Source: CAVSIP01 sp963728075
Lineage (GTDB): Bacteria > Actinomycetota > Actinomycetes > JAFAQI01 > DASSKL01
Direction: 5' to 3'
Assembly: GCA_963728075.1 (NCBI GenBank)
Contig: CAVSIP010000003.1
Span: 310,001-374,000 of the forward strand
Length of the DNA: 64,000 nucleotides
Shown here piece by piece: positions 17,370 to 26,325 of this stretch. The position numbers and the translations under genes are program-made. Each line of letters opens with the position of its first letter. Within the stretch, counting starts at the first letter, position 1. The notes under the pieces are model-generated. The model saw nothing but the letters and a program-made list of their open reading frames with translations, searched no databases and was not told where the DNA came from.

Positions 17370-19807
17370 CCGTCACCTCCAACAGCGCGTCCGGAGGCCC
17401 GCCCGCCGAGCGGCCGGCGGACGCCGTCACGCTCACCATCGACGGGGTCGAGGTGACCGTCCCGAAGGGGACGCTGGTCATCCGCGCCGCCGAGCAGGTC
17501 GGCATCCAGATCCCGCGCTTCTGCGACCACCCGCTGCTCGACCCGGTGGGGGCCTGCCGCCAGTGCCTGGTGGAGGTCGAGGGGCAGCGCAAGCCGCTCG
17601 CCTCGTGCACCACCACGGTGACCGAGGGCATGGTGGTGCGCACGCAGCTCACCAGCCCGGTGGCCGAGAAGGCGCAGGCCGGCAACCTCGAGTTCCTGCT
17701 GCTCAACCACCCGCTGGACTGCCCGGTCTGCGACAAGGGCGGCGAGTGCCCCCTGCAGAACCAGACGATGTCGAACGGCTACTCCGACAGCCGGTTCCTC
17801 GACCGCAAGCGGACCTACCCCAAGCCGCTCGCCATCTCCTCCCAGGTGCTGCTCGACCGGGAGCGCTGCGTGCTGTGCGCGCGGTGCACCCGGTTCAGCC
17901 AGCAGGTGGCCGGGGACCCGTTCATCGAGCTGTTCGAGCGTGGCGCCCTGGAGCAGGTTGCCGTGTACGAGGACGAGCCGTTCGAGTCCTACTTCAGCGG
18001 CAACACCGTGCAGATCTGCCCGGTGGGCGCGCTCACCGGTGCCGCGTACCGGTTCCGCGCCCGGCCGTTCGACCTGGTGTCCACCCCCAGCGTCTGCGAG
18101 CACTGCGCGTCCGGCTGCCAGCAGCGCACCGACTGGCGTCGGGGCAAGGTGCTGCGCCGGCTCGCCGGCGAGGACTTCGACGTCAACGAGGAGTGGAACT
18201 GCGACAAGGGCCGCTGGGCGTTCACGTACGCCTCCGCCGCTGACCGGCTTCCCGGGCCGCTGGTGCGAGGCGACGAGGGCTACCTCGAGCCGGCGTCGTG
18301 GACCGAGGCCTTCGCCGCGGCCGCCCGCGGGCTCGACCGCGCGCGCCCGCGAGTGGGCGTGCTCACCGGCGGGCGGCTGACGCTCGAGGACGCCTACGCG
18401 TACGCCAAGTTCGCCCGCGTCGTCCTCGAGACCGACGACATCGACTTCCGGGCGCGCGCATCCTCCGCCGAGGAACGCGACTTCCTGGCCGCCCGGGTCG
18501 CCGGCCGCTACCTCGAGGTCACCTACGCCGACCTGGAGCGGGCGCCCGCGGTGCTGCTCGCCGGCTTCGAGCCGGAGGAGGAGTCCCCGATCGTCTTCCT
18601 GCGGCTGCGCAAGGCGGCGGCCAAGCACGGCACGCGCGTGTTCGGGGTCGCGCCGCTCGCGACGACCGGTCTCACCAAGTGCCTGGGCACGCTGCTGCAG
18701 ACCGCACCGGGTGCCGAGGCGCAGGTCCTGGGGACGCTCGCCGGTGCGGCGCCCGAGGGCGCCCTGGCCGACGCCGCCGAGGCGCTGCGCGCCGACGGCG
18801 CGGTCATCGTCGTCGGGGAGCGGCTCGCGCAGACCCCGGGGGCGCTGTCCGCGGCCGCCCGGCTGGCCGACGCGACCGGCGCCAAGCTGGCCTGGATCCC
18901 ACGACGGGCAGGCGAGCGGGGAGCCATCGAGGCGGGGTGCCTGCCCGGCCTGCTGCCCGGCGGGCGCCCGCTCACCGACCCCGCCGCCCGCGCCGAGGTG
19001 GCGCGTGCGTGGGGTGCCGAGCCGCCGTCCGGCGCTGGACGTGACGCCGACGCCATCCTGCGCGCGGTGCTCGCCGGGGAGATCGACGCGCTCGTCGTGG
19101 CGGGGGTCGACCCGGACGACCTGCCGGACCCGCGGCTGTTCGACGCGGCGCTGGAGGAGGTGCCGTTCGTCCTGTCGCTGGAGCTGCGTGAGAGCGCGGT
19201 GACCCAGCGGGCCGACGTCGTGCTCCCGGTGGCGCCCGCGGTCGAGAAGGGCGGGACCTACCTCGACTGGGAGGGCCGCGTCCGCGCGTTCGACCCGACC
19301 CTGCGCAACCCCGGCGCGCTGCCGGACCTGCGCGTCCTGCACGGCATCGCCGAGGAGATGGGCGCCGACATCCACACGCCGGACATCGCGTCGGTGCGTG
19401 CCGAGGTGCGTGCGCTGGGCGTCTGGCAGGGCACCCGCCCGCCGGCCCCGCAGGTCGCCGCGGCCGCCCCGCGTACCGCCGGCGCCGGCGAGGCCCTGCT
19501 CGCCACCTGGCGGCTGCTGCTCGACGAGGGTCGCCTGCAGGACGGCGAGCCCTACCTCGCCGGCACCCGCCGCGCGCCGCGCGTCCACCTGTCGGCCGCC
19601 ACCGCGGCGCAGGTGGGCGCGGCAGAGGGCCAGCCGGTCACGGTGAGCACCGACACCGGCAGTGTGACGCTGCCGCTCGTGGTGGCGGACCTGCCCGACG
19701 GCGTGGTGTGGCTACCGGCGTTCTCGCCGGGTTCCCACGTCCACCGGGACCTCGAGGCGCGCAGCGGTGAGGTCGTACGGATCACGGCGGGGGAGGGCCG
19801 GTCATGA
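17366..19807 (+). CDS. nuoG: NADH-quinone oxidoreductase subunit G
   Basis: 813 aa iron-sulfur subunit. The N-terminal [2Fe-2S] ligands are Cys53, 64, 67 and 81; a His/Cys [4Fe-4S] site lies in DCPVCDKGGECPLQ and another in CVLCARCTRF. A further CEHCASGC plus a later Cys (NCDKGRW) gives the extra N7 cluster found in only some complex I lineages. A molybdopterin-oxidoreductase-like domain fills the rest. The ATG overlaps the nuoF stop. Confidence 0.95.
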
Positions 19808-21066
19808 GCGGGCGGCTGCTGGCGGAGACCGGCTCGCAGGTGTCGACCTTCGGCCACGACCCCTGGTACATCGTGCTGATCAAGGTCGTCGTGGTCTTCG
19901 CGTTCCTCATGCTCACGACGCTGTTCATGATCTGGGCGGAGCGCCGCGTCGTCGCGCGCATGCAGCAGCGGCTCGGCCCGAACCGGGTCGGCCCGTTCGG
20001 GCTCCTGCAGGGCCTCGCGGATGGCATCAAGCTGGCGCTGAAGGAGGACATCCTCCCCGCTCTCGTCGACAAGCCGGTCTACTTCGCGGCACCGCTCATC
20101 TCCGTCGCGGCCGCGATGTCGGCGTTCGCCGTCATCCCGTTCGGCCCGACCGTGTCGATGTTCGGCCACCACACCCACCTGCAGGTCACCGACCTGCCGG
20201 TGGCGGTGCTCTACGTGCTGGCGTGCTCGTCGTTCGGCGTGTACGGCATCGTGCTCGGCGGCTGGTCGAGCGGGTCGACCTACCCGCTCCTCGGCGGTCT
20301 GCGCTCCGCTGCGCAGGTCATCAGCTACGAGGTCGCGATGGGCCTGTCGTTCGTGGCGGTGTTCCTCTACACCGGCTCGCTGGCGACCTCGGACATCGTC
20401 GCCGCCCAGCACAGCCGCTGGTTCTTCTGGGTGCTCCCGGTGTCCTTCCTCATCTACGGCATCGCCATGGTCGGTGAGACCAACCGCGCCCCGTTCGACC
20501 TGCCGGAGGCCGAGGGCGAGCTGGTCGGGGGCTTCCACACCGAGTACTCGTCGCTGAAGTTCGCGATGTTCTTCCTCGCCGAGTACGTCAACATGACCAC
20601 GGTCTCGGCGCTGATGGTCACGCTGTTCTTCGGCGGCTGGCGCCCGTTCTGGCCGTTCTCCCTGTGGGACGGCGCCGACCAGGGCTGGATCCCCCTGATC
20701 TGGTTCGCGATGAAGCTGTTCTCCTTCCTGTTCGTGTTCATCTGGCTGCGCGGGACCCTGCCGCGGCTCCGCTACGACCAGTTCATGCACCTGGGCTGGA
20801 AGATCCTCATCCCCGGCAGCCTGGTCTGGCTGCTCATCGTGGCGGCGGTGCGGCAGTACAGCATCGAGGGCCTGTCCCGGACGAGCCTGATGGTCTACAT
20901 CGGGATCCCGCTGGCCGTGGTGCTGTTCGCCGTGGCCTTCTGGCCGGCGCGGCAGCAGGTGGACGAGGCCGACGAGGCCGACGAGGGGACCGAGCCCGGC
21001 TTCCCGGTGCCCATCCTCGACCGCGGGACACGCGAGGCCGAGGGTGCGGAGGTGACTCGTGCTTGA
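19804..21066 (+). CDS. nuoH: NADH-quinone oxidoreductase subunit H
   Basis: 420 aa, about eight membrane helices. It joins the peripheral arm to the membrane arm and helps form the quinone tunnel. The signatures RMQQRLGPNRVGP, NRAPFDLPEAEGELVGGFHT and the charged E-channel residues are present. A hydrophilic C-terminal tail rich in Asp/Glu extends beyond the usual end. It overlaps nuoI by 8 nt. Confidence 0.95.
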   Translation: MSGRLLAETGSQVSTFGHDPWYIVLIKVVVVFAFLMLTTLFMIWAERRVVARMQQRLGPNRVGPFGLLQGLADGIKLALKEDILPALVDKPVYFAAPLISVAAAMSAFAVIPFGPTVSMFGHHTHLQVTDLPVAVLYVLACSSFGVYGIVLGGWSSGSTYPLLGGLRSAAQVISYEVAMGLSFVAVFLYTGSLATSDIVAAQHSRWFFWVLPVSFLIYGIAMVGETNRAPFDLPEAEGELVGGFHTEYSSLKFAMFFLAEYVNMTTVSALMVTLFFGGWRPFWPFSLWDGADQGWIPLIWFAMKLFSFLFVFIWLRGTLPRLRYDQFMHLGWKILIPGSLVWLLIVAAVRQYSIEGLSRTSLMVYIGIPLAVVLFAVAFWPARQQVDEADEADEGTEPGFPVPILDRGTREAEGAEVTRA

Positions 21067-21662
21067 TGCGCTGAAGGGCTTCGGCGTGACCTTCTCGACG
21101 ATGTTCAAGAAGGTCAACACCGAGCAGTACCCCGAGGAGAAGCGGCCGACGGCGCCGCGCTACCACGGCCGCCACGTGCTCAACCGGCACCCCGACGGGC
21201 TGGAGAAGTGCGTCGGCTGCGAGTTGTGCGCCTGGGCCTGCCCGGCTGACGCGATCTTCGTCGAGGGTGCGGACAACACGGAGGAGGAGCGCTTCTCCCC
21301 GGGTGAGCGGTACGGCCGGATCTACCAGATCAACTACCTGCGCTGCATCTTCTGCGGGCTGTGCATCGAGGCCTGCCCCACCCGGGCGCTGACGATGAGC
21401 AACGAGTACGAGCTCGCCGACGACAGCCGCCGCGACCTCATCTTCACCAAGGAGCAGCTGCTTGCGCCGCTGCTGCCCGGCATGGAGGCGCCGCCGCACC
21501 CGATGCGGCTCGGCGACGACGAGCACGACTACTACGCAGGCGCCGGCGCGAAGGCCAGTCCGGTCGGCGGCGACCCGGGCATCGAGGGGCGGCTGCAACC
21601 CCGACGAGGCCAAGGGCACCGGGCCCATGATGCGGGGCATGACGGACGGGGACGAGGGATGA
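21059..21662 (+). CDS. nuoI: NADH-quinone oxidoreductase subunit I, tail frameshifted
   Basis: Ferredoxin-like subunit with two [4Fe-4S] clusters (N6a/N6b): Cys51/54/57/61 and Cys96/99/102/106. As printed, its frame has no stop and runs straight into nuoJ. Removing one G from the GGGG at 21586-21589 gives a tail GGCNPDEAKG... ending at TGA 21660-21662, overlapping the nuoJ ATG by the usual ATGA. I therefore give that end (about 200 aa) and regard the extra G as an error or recent mutation. The catalytic part is unaffected. Confidence 0.8.
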
Positions 21663-22432
21663 GCGGCGTGCACCTGCTGGCGGCCGCCGGGTCCACCGGC
21701 ACCGGCGAGGCCGTGCTCTTCTGGATCCTCGGCCCGCTGGCGTTCCTGGCGGCGATCGGCCTCGTGCTGTCCCGCAGTGCCATCCACGGCGCGCTGTTCC
21801 TCGCGGTGGACATGGTCTGCCTGGCGGCCTTCTACGCGCAGCAGGACGCGCCGTTCCTGGCCTTCGTCCAGGTGATCGTCTACACCGGCGCGATCATGAT
21901 GCTGTTCCTGTTCGTGCTCATGCTGCTGGGGGTCGACTCCAGCGACTCGCTGGTCGAGACCATCCGCGGCCAGCGCGCCACGGCGGTGCTGCTCGGTGTC
22001 GGCATCGCCGTGCTGCTCGTTGCCGCGATCGGCTCCGCGTTCAACGGCACCGTTCGCTCGGTCGGGCTGGCCGATGCGAACTCGGCGGGGAACGTCACGG
22101 GCATCGCGAACCTGCTGTTCAGCCGCTACATCTTCGCGTTCGAGGCGACGAGCGCGCTGCTCATCACCGCCGCGCTGGGGGCGATGGTGCTGGCGCACCG
22201 CGAGCGCCTGGTGCACCGGCTCACCCAGCGTGACCTGATGCAGCGCCGGTTCCGGCCCGGCGGGCGGCCGTCCCCGCTGCCCGGCCCGGGTGTGTACGCC
22301 AACCACGACGCGGTGGACACGCCGGCCCTGCTGCCGGACGGCACGGCGGCCCCGGGCAGCGTGTCGGAGGTGCTCGAGATCAGCGGCGCTCGTCCGCGGG
22401 TCGGCGAGGTCGAGAGGGAGCTCGAGCGATGA
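21659..22432 (+). CDS. nuoJ: NADH-quinone oxidoreductase subunit J
   Basis: 257 aa, five membrane helices followed by a ~60-residue hydrophilic tail. FLAFVQVIVYTGAIMMLFLF with the pi-bulge region is diagnostic. NuoJ couples quinone reduction to the antiporter subunits. ATG 21659 lies in the same frame as the upstream nuoI reading, so the literal sequence encodes one nuoI-nuoJ polypeptide unless the indel at ~21588 is corrected. Confidence 0.92.
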   Translation: MSGVHLLAAAGSTGTGEAVLFWILGPLAFLAAIGLVLSRSAIHGALFLAVDMVCLAAFYAQQDAPFLAFVQVIVYTGAIMMLFLFVLMLLGVDSSDSLVETIRGQRATAVLLGVGIAVLLVAAIGSAFNGTVRSVGLADANSAGNVTGIANLLFSRYIFAFEATSALLITAALGAMVLAHRERLVHRLTQRDLMQRRFRPGGRPSPLPGPGVYANHDAVDTPALLPDGTAAPGSVSEVLEISGARPRVGEVERELER

Positions 22433-22458
22433 GTGTCACACCGGAGGTGTGCCAGTGA
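22429..22458 (+). other. nine-codon mini-ORF bridging nuoJ and nuoK, with SD-containing hairpin
   Basis: ATG 22429 overlaps the nuoJ stop (ATGA). The frame reads MSVTPEVCQ and stops at TGA 22456-22458, overlapping the nuoK GTG (GTGA). Inside it CACACC (22437-22442) pairs with GGTGTG (22446-22451) around GGA, holding the nuoK Shine-Dalgarno GGAGG (22443-22447). Ribosomes finishing nuoJ could read this peptide and open the hairpin. Translation is not demonstrated. Confidence 0.35.
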
Positions 22459-22754
22459 GCGTCGACTACTACCTCTACCTGTCCGCCGTGCTGTTCAGCG
22501 TCGGCGCCGTCGGCGTGCTCGTCCGGCGCAACGCGATCGTCGTGTTCATGTGCATCGAGCTCATGCTCAACGCGGTGAACCTGACGCTGGTGACCTTCTC
22601 CCGCATGAACGGCAGCCTCGACGGGCAGATCATCGCGTTCTTCGTCATGGTCGTCGCCGCCGCCGAGGTGGTGGTCGGGCTGGCCATCATCGTGACCATC
22701 TTCCGGACCCGCAGGTCCGCGTCGATCGACGACGCGAACCTGCTCAAGTACTGA
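22455..22754 (+). CDS. nuoK: NADH-quinone oxidoreductase subunit K
   Basis: 99 aa, three membrane helices. The conserved membrane glutamates are in CIELMLNAVNLTL and AAAEVVVGLAI. GTG 22455 has GGAGG seven bases upstream, inside a small hairpin. NuoK is the MrpC-like subunit of the proton path next to NuoJ and NuoN. Confidence 0.95.
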   Translation: MSVDYYLYLSAVLFSVGAVGVLVRRNAIVVFMCIELMLNAVNLTLVTFSRMNGSLDGQIIAFFVMVVAAAEVVVGLAIIVTIFRTRRSASIDDANLLKY

Positions 22755-22775
22755 CCGATCCTCGAAGGGACTGGC

Positions 22776-24734
22776 GTGAGTGCGCTCGTAGCCCTGCCTG
22801 CGCAAGAGGGGCAGCACGCGGTCGAGTACGCGACGGCACATGGCATCTACAACCTGACCGTCGCGCTCGTCCTGCTTCCCCTGTTCGGCGCCGCCGTCCT
22901 GCTGCTGGCCGGCCGCAAGGCCGACCGCTGGGGACACTGGCTGGCCGTCGCCATGCCGGTGGCCTCGTTCGCCATCGCCGTGGCGCAGTTCGCTGCGCTG
23001 CTGGGTGAGAGCAGCGGCAGCCGGCAGTACCAGCAGGTGCTCTACCAGTGGATCCCGGTCGGTGCCTTCCACGTGAACGCGAGCCTGCTGCTCGATCCGC
23101 TGTCCATGGCGTTCGTCCTGCTGATCACCGGCGTGGGCTCGCTCATCCACGTCTACTCGGTCGGCTACATGGAGCACGACCCCGACCGGCGCCGCTACTT
23201 CGCGTTCCTCAACCTGTTCGTCGCCGCGATGCTCATCCTCGTCCTCGCGTCGAACTACGTGCTGCTCTACGTCGGCTGGGAGGGCGTCGGTCTCGCGTCG
23301 TACCTGCTCATCGGGTTCTGGTACTACAAGCCGACGGCGGCGACGGCGGCGAAGAAGGCATTCGTCGTGAACCGGATCGGTGACGTCGGGCTGTCGATCG
23401 CGATCATGCTCATGCTGGCGGACTTCGGCGACATCAGCTTCCAGGGGGTGCTCGGCCAGGCGCCGGGCAAGACCGGCGGCACGCTCACCGCGATCGCGTT
23501 CCTGCTGCTGCTCGGGGCGTGCGGCAAGTCGGCCCAGTTCCCGCTGCACGTCTGGCTCGGCGACGCGATGGAGGGCCCGACCCCGGTCTCCGCCCTCATC
23601 CACGCGGCGACGATGGTCACCGCGGGCGTGTACCTCATCGCGCGGTCCAACCCGATCTTCGACGGGGCGCCGGAGGCGCAGATGGCGGTGGCCGCCATCG
23701 GGGCGCTCACGCTGCTCATCGGTGCGGTCATCGGCTGCGCCTACGACGACATCAAGCGCGTGCTGGCGATGAGCACGATCAGCCAGATCGGCTACATGTT
23801 CCTCGCGGTCGGGCTCGGCCCGGTCGGCTACGTGTGGGGCATCTTCCACCTGCTCACCCACGGCTTCTTCAAGGCCAACCTGTTCCTCGGGTCGGGCTCG
23901 GTCATGCACGCCATGAACGACCAGGTGGACATGCGCCGCTACGGCGGGCTGCGCAAGGTCATGCCGGTGACCTTCGTGACCTTCGGGCTGGGGTACCTGG
24001 CCATCATCGGGTTCCCCGGGTTCGCCGGCTTCTTCTCCAAGGACAAGATCATCGAGGCGGCCTTCGACAAGGGCGGCACCGAGGGGACGGTGCTCGGCAT
24101 CGTCGCGCTGGTCGGGGTCGTGCTGACCGCCTTCTACATGACCCGGCTGATGATCATGACGTTCTTCGGCGAGCGGCGCTGGACCGAGGATGTCCACCCG
24201 CACGAGTCACCGAAGATCATGACCGGCCCGATGGCCGTGCTCGCCTTCGGCTCGGTGGTCGCCGGTGGCGCGCTCATCGCGAACAGCTACCTGTCCGACT
24301 GGCTGACCGCCGTGCTTCCCGCCCCGCCGGAGCAGGGGACGGCGACCCTGTCCCCGGTCGTGCTCACGGTCCTGTCGCTGGCGGCCATGCTCGGTGGCGC
24401 GGGGGCGGCGTACTGGCAGGTCTACCGCCGCCCGGTGCCGACCGCGGCGCCTGCCGCGGTCAGCGCCGCGACGGTCGCCGCCCGGCGCGGGCTGTACTTC
24501 GACGCGTTCAACGAGGCCGTGCTCATGCGGCCCGGCCAGTACCTGACCCGGGCGATGGTGTTCTTCGACGCCCGGGGCGTGGACGGTGCGGTCAACGGCC
24601 TGGCCGCAGGCATCGGCGGCACGTCCGGCCGGTCGAGACGGCTGCAGAACGGCTTCGTCCGGTCGTACGCCGCCGGCCTGCTCGGTGGCGCGATCGCCCT
24701 GGCGGCCGCGCTCCTCCTGGTGACGGTGGGCTGA
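22776..24734 (+). CDS. nuoL: NADH-quinone oxidoreductase subunit L
   Basis: 652 aa antiporter-like subunit with the long lateral helix, at the distal end of the membrane arm. YVGWEGVGLASYLLIGFWY, GKSAQFPLHVWLGDAMEGPT and LIHAATMVTAGVYLI carry the channel lysine, glutamate and histidines. Uninterrupted, unlike its paralogue nuoL2. GTG start 21 bp after nuoK; one base separates its stop from nuoM. Confidence 0.96.
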   Translation: MSALVALPAQEGQHAVEYATAHGIYNLTVALVLLPLFGAAVLLLAGRKADRWGHWLAVAMPVASFAIAVAQFAALLGESSGSRQYQQVLYQWIPVGAFHVNASLLLDPLSMAFVLLITGVGSLIHVYSVGYMEHDPDRRRYFAFLNLFVAAMLILVLASNYVLLYVGWEGVGLASYLLIGFWYYKPTAATAAKKAFVVNRIGDVGLSIAIMLMLADFGDISFQGVLGQAPGKTGGTLTAIAFLLLLGACGKSAQFPLHVWLGDAMEGPTPVSALIHAATMVTAGVYLIARSNPIFDGAPEAQMAVAAIGALTLLIGAVIGCAYDDIKRVLAMSTISQIGYMFLAVGLGPVGYVWGIFHLLTHGFFKANLFLGSGSVMHAMNDQVDMRRYGGLRKVMPVTFVTFGLGYLAIIGFPGFAGFFSKDKIIEAAFDKGGTEGTVLGIVALVGVVLTAFYMTRLMIMTFFGERRWTEDVHPHESPKIMTGPMAVLAFGSVVAGGALIANSYLSDWLTAVLPAPPEQGTATLSPVVLTVLSLAAMLGGAGAAYWQVYRRPVPTAAPAAVSAATVAARRGLYFDAFNEAVLMRPGQYLTRAMVFFDARGVDGAVNGLAAGIGGTSGRSRRLQNGFVRSYAAGLLGGAIALAAALLLVTVG

Positions 24735-24735
24735 C

Positions 24736-26325
24736 ATGACCGACTCGATGACGTTCTCCTGGCTGACGGTCCTCGGCGGCATCCCCCTGCTCGGCATCAT
24801 CGCGCTGGCACTGCAGCCCAAGGACCGCCCGCAGCAGGCCAAGGTCACGGCGCTGGTGACCGCACTCGTCACCTTCGGGGTCGACGTCTGGATGAGCGCG
24901 CTGTTCGCCACCGGCGGCGCGCGGTTCCAGTACTTCACCAAGCACACCTGGATCAGCAGCTGGGGCGTGCACTTCGAGCTCGGCGCGGACGGCATCGCCC
25001 TCGTCCTGCTCGGGCTCACCACGTTCCTCACCCCGGTGGTCGTGCTCGCCTCGTGGCGCGAGGAGGACTACGGCCGCCGCAGCGCCCGGACCTACTTCGC
25101 GATGATCCTGGCGCTGGAGACGCTGATGATCGGCGCCTTCGCCTCGCTTGACGTGTTCCTGTTCTACGTCTTCTTCGAGGCGATGCTCGTGCCGATGTAC
25201 TTCATCATCGGCAGCCACGGGGGCGCGCGCAGCTCCTACGCGGCCGTGAAGTTCCTGCTCTACAGCCTGCTCGGCGGGCTGCTCATGCTCGGCTCGGTGA
25301 TCGGGCTGTACATCGCGTCGGCGAGGTACCTGCCGGGCGGCGGCACGTTCGACTACACCGCCCTGCTGAACGTCCACCAGCACCTGTCGCCGACCGTGCA
25401 GGGCTGGCTGTTCGCCGGCTTCGCGATCGCGTTCGCCATCAAGGCGCCGATGTGGCCGTTCCACACGTGGCTGCCGGACGCGGCCTCGGAGTCGCCGACC
25501 GGCGGCGCCGTGCTCATGGTCGGCGTCATGGACAAGGTCGGCACCTTCGGGTTCCTGCGCTACTGCCTGCCGCTGTTCCCCGACGCCGCGCGCGCGTGGG
25601 GGCCGGTCATCGAGGGCTTCGCGGTCGTGAGCATCCTGTACGGCGCGCTGCTGGCCATCGGCCAGCGGGACCTCAAGCGCCTGGTGGCGTACACGTCGGT
25701 CTCCCACTTCGGCTTCATCGTGCTGGGCATCTTCGCCTTCACGCTGCAGGCCGGCAGCGGCTCGACCCTGTACATGGTCAACCACGGCTTCTCGACCGCC
25801 GGGCTGTTCCTCGTGATCGGCTTCCTCGCCAGCCGGCGGGGCAGCCGCCTCATGCAGGACTACGGGGGCGTCGCCAAGGTCGCACCCTGGCTTGCGGGCG
25901 CCTTCCTGATCTCCGGCCTGTCGAGCCTGTCGCTGCCCGGTCTCAACAGCTTCGTCAGCGAGATGCTGGTCTTCGTCGGCACCTTCCTGCGCCACCGTGC
26001 GCTGGCCGTCGCGGCGGTGGCCGGCATCATCCTGGCCGCGCTGTACATCCTCGTGATGTACCAGCGGACGATGCACGGGCCGCTGCGGCAGGGCAGCGAG
26101 GCCGTCACGGACCTCACCCGGCGTGAGGCATGGGTCATCGCTCCCGTGCTCGTCCTCATCGTCGCGCTCGGCTTCTACCCGAAGCCGCTGCTCGACGTGA
26201 TCGACCCGGCGGTCCGGTCGACCCTGCACCAGACGGGGATCACCGACCTGCAGCCCTCGGTCCCGCAGGGCACGGCCGCCGCGACATCCACCGGCTCCAC
26301 GACTGAAGGGGACAGCGGACAGTGA
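24736..26325 (+). CDS. nuoM: NADH-quinone oxidoreductase subunit M
   Basis: 529 aa antiporter-like subunit. VFFEAMLVPMYFIIG has the key membrane glutamate, and APMWPFHTWLPDAASESPT and DLKRLVAYTSVSHFGF carry the channel lysines and histidine. The Ser/Thr-rich C-terminal tail is poorly conserved. It overlaps nuoN by 4 nt. Confidence 0.96.
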   Translation: MTDSMTFSWLTVLGGIPLLGIIALALQPKDRPQQAKVTALVTALVTFGVDVWMSALFATGGARFQYFTKHTWISSWGVHFELGADGIALVLLGLTTFLTPVVVLASWREEDYGRRSARTYFAMILALETLMIGAFASLDVFLFYVFFEAMLVPMYFIIGSHGGARSSYAAVKFLLYSLLGGLLMLGSVIGLYIASARYLPGGGTFDYTALLNVHQHLSPTVQGWLFAGFAIAFAIKAPMWPFHTWLPDAASESPTGGAVLMVGVMDKVGTFGFLRYCLPLFPDAARAWGPVIEGFAVVSILYGALLAIGQRDLKRLVAYTSVSHFGFIVLGIFAFTLQAGSGSTLYMVNHGFSTAGLFLVIGFLASRRGSRLMQDYGGVAKVAPWLAGAFLISGLSSLSLPGLNSFVSEMLVFVGTFLRHRALAVAAVAGIILAALYILVMYQRTMHGPLRQGSEAVTDLTRREAWVIAPVLVLIVALGFYPKPLLDVIDPAVRSTLHQTGITDLQPSVPQGTAAATSTGSTTEGDSGQ

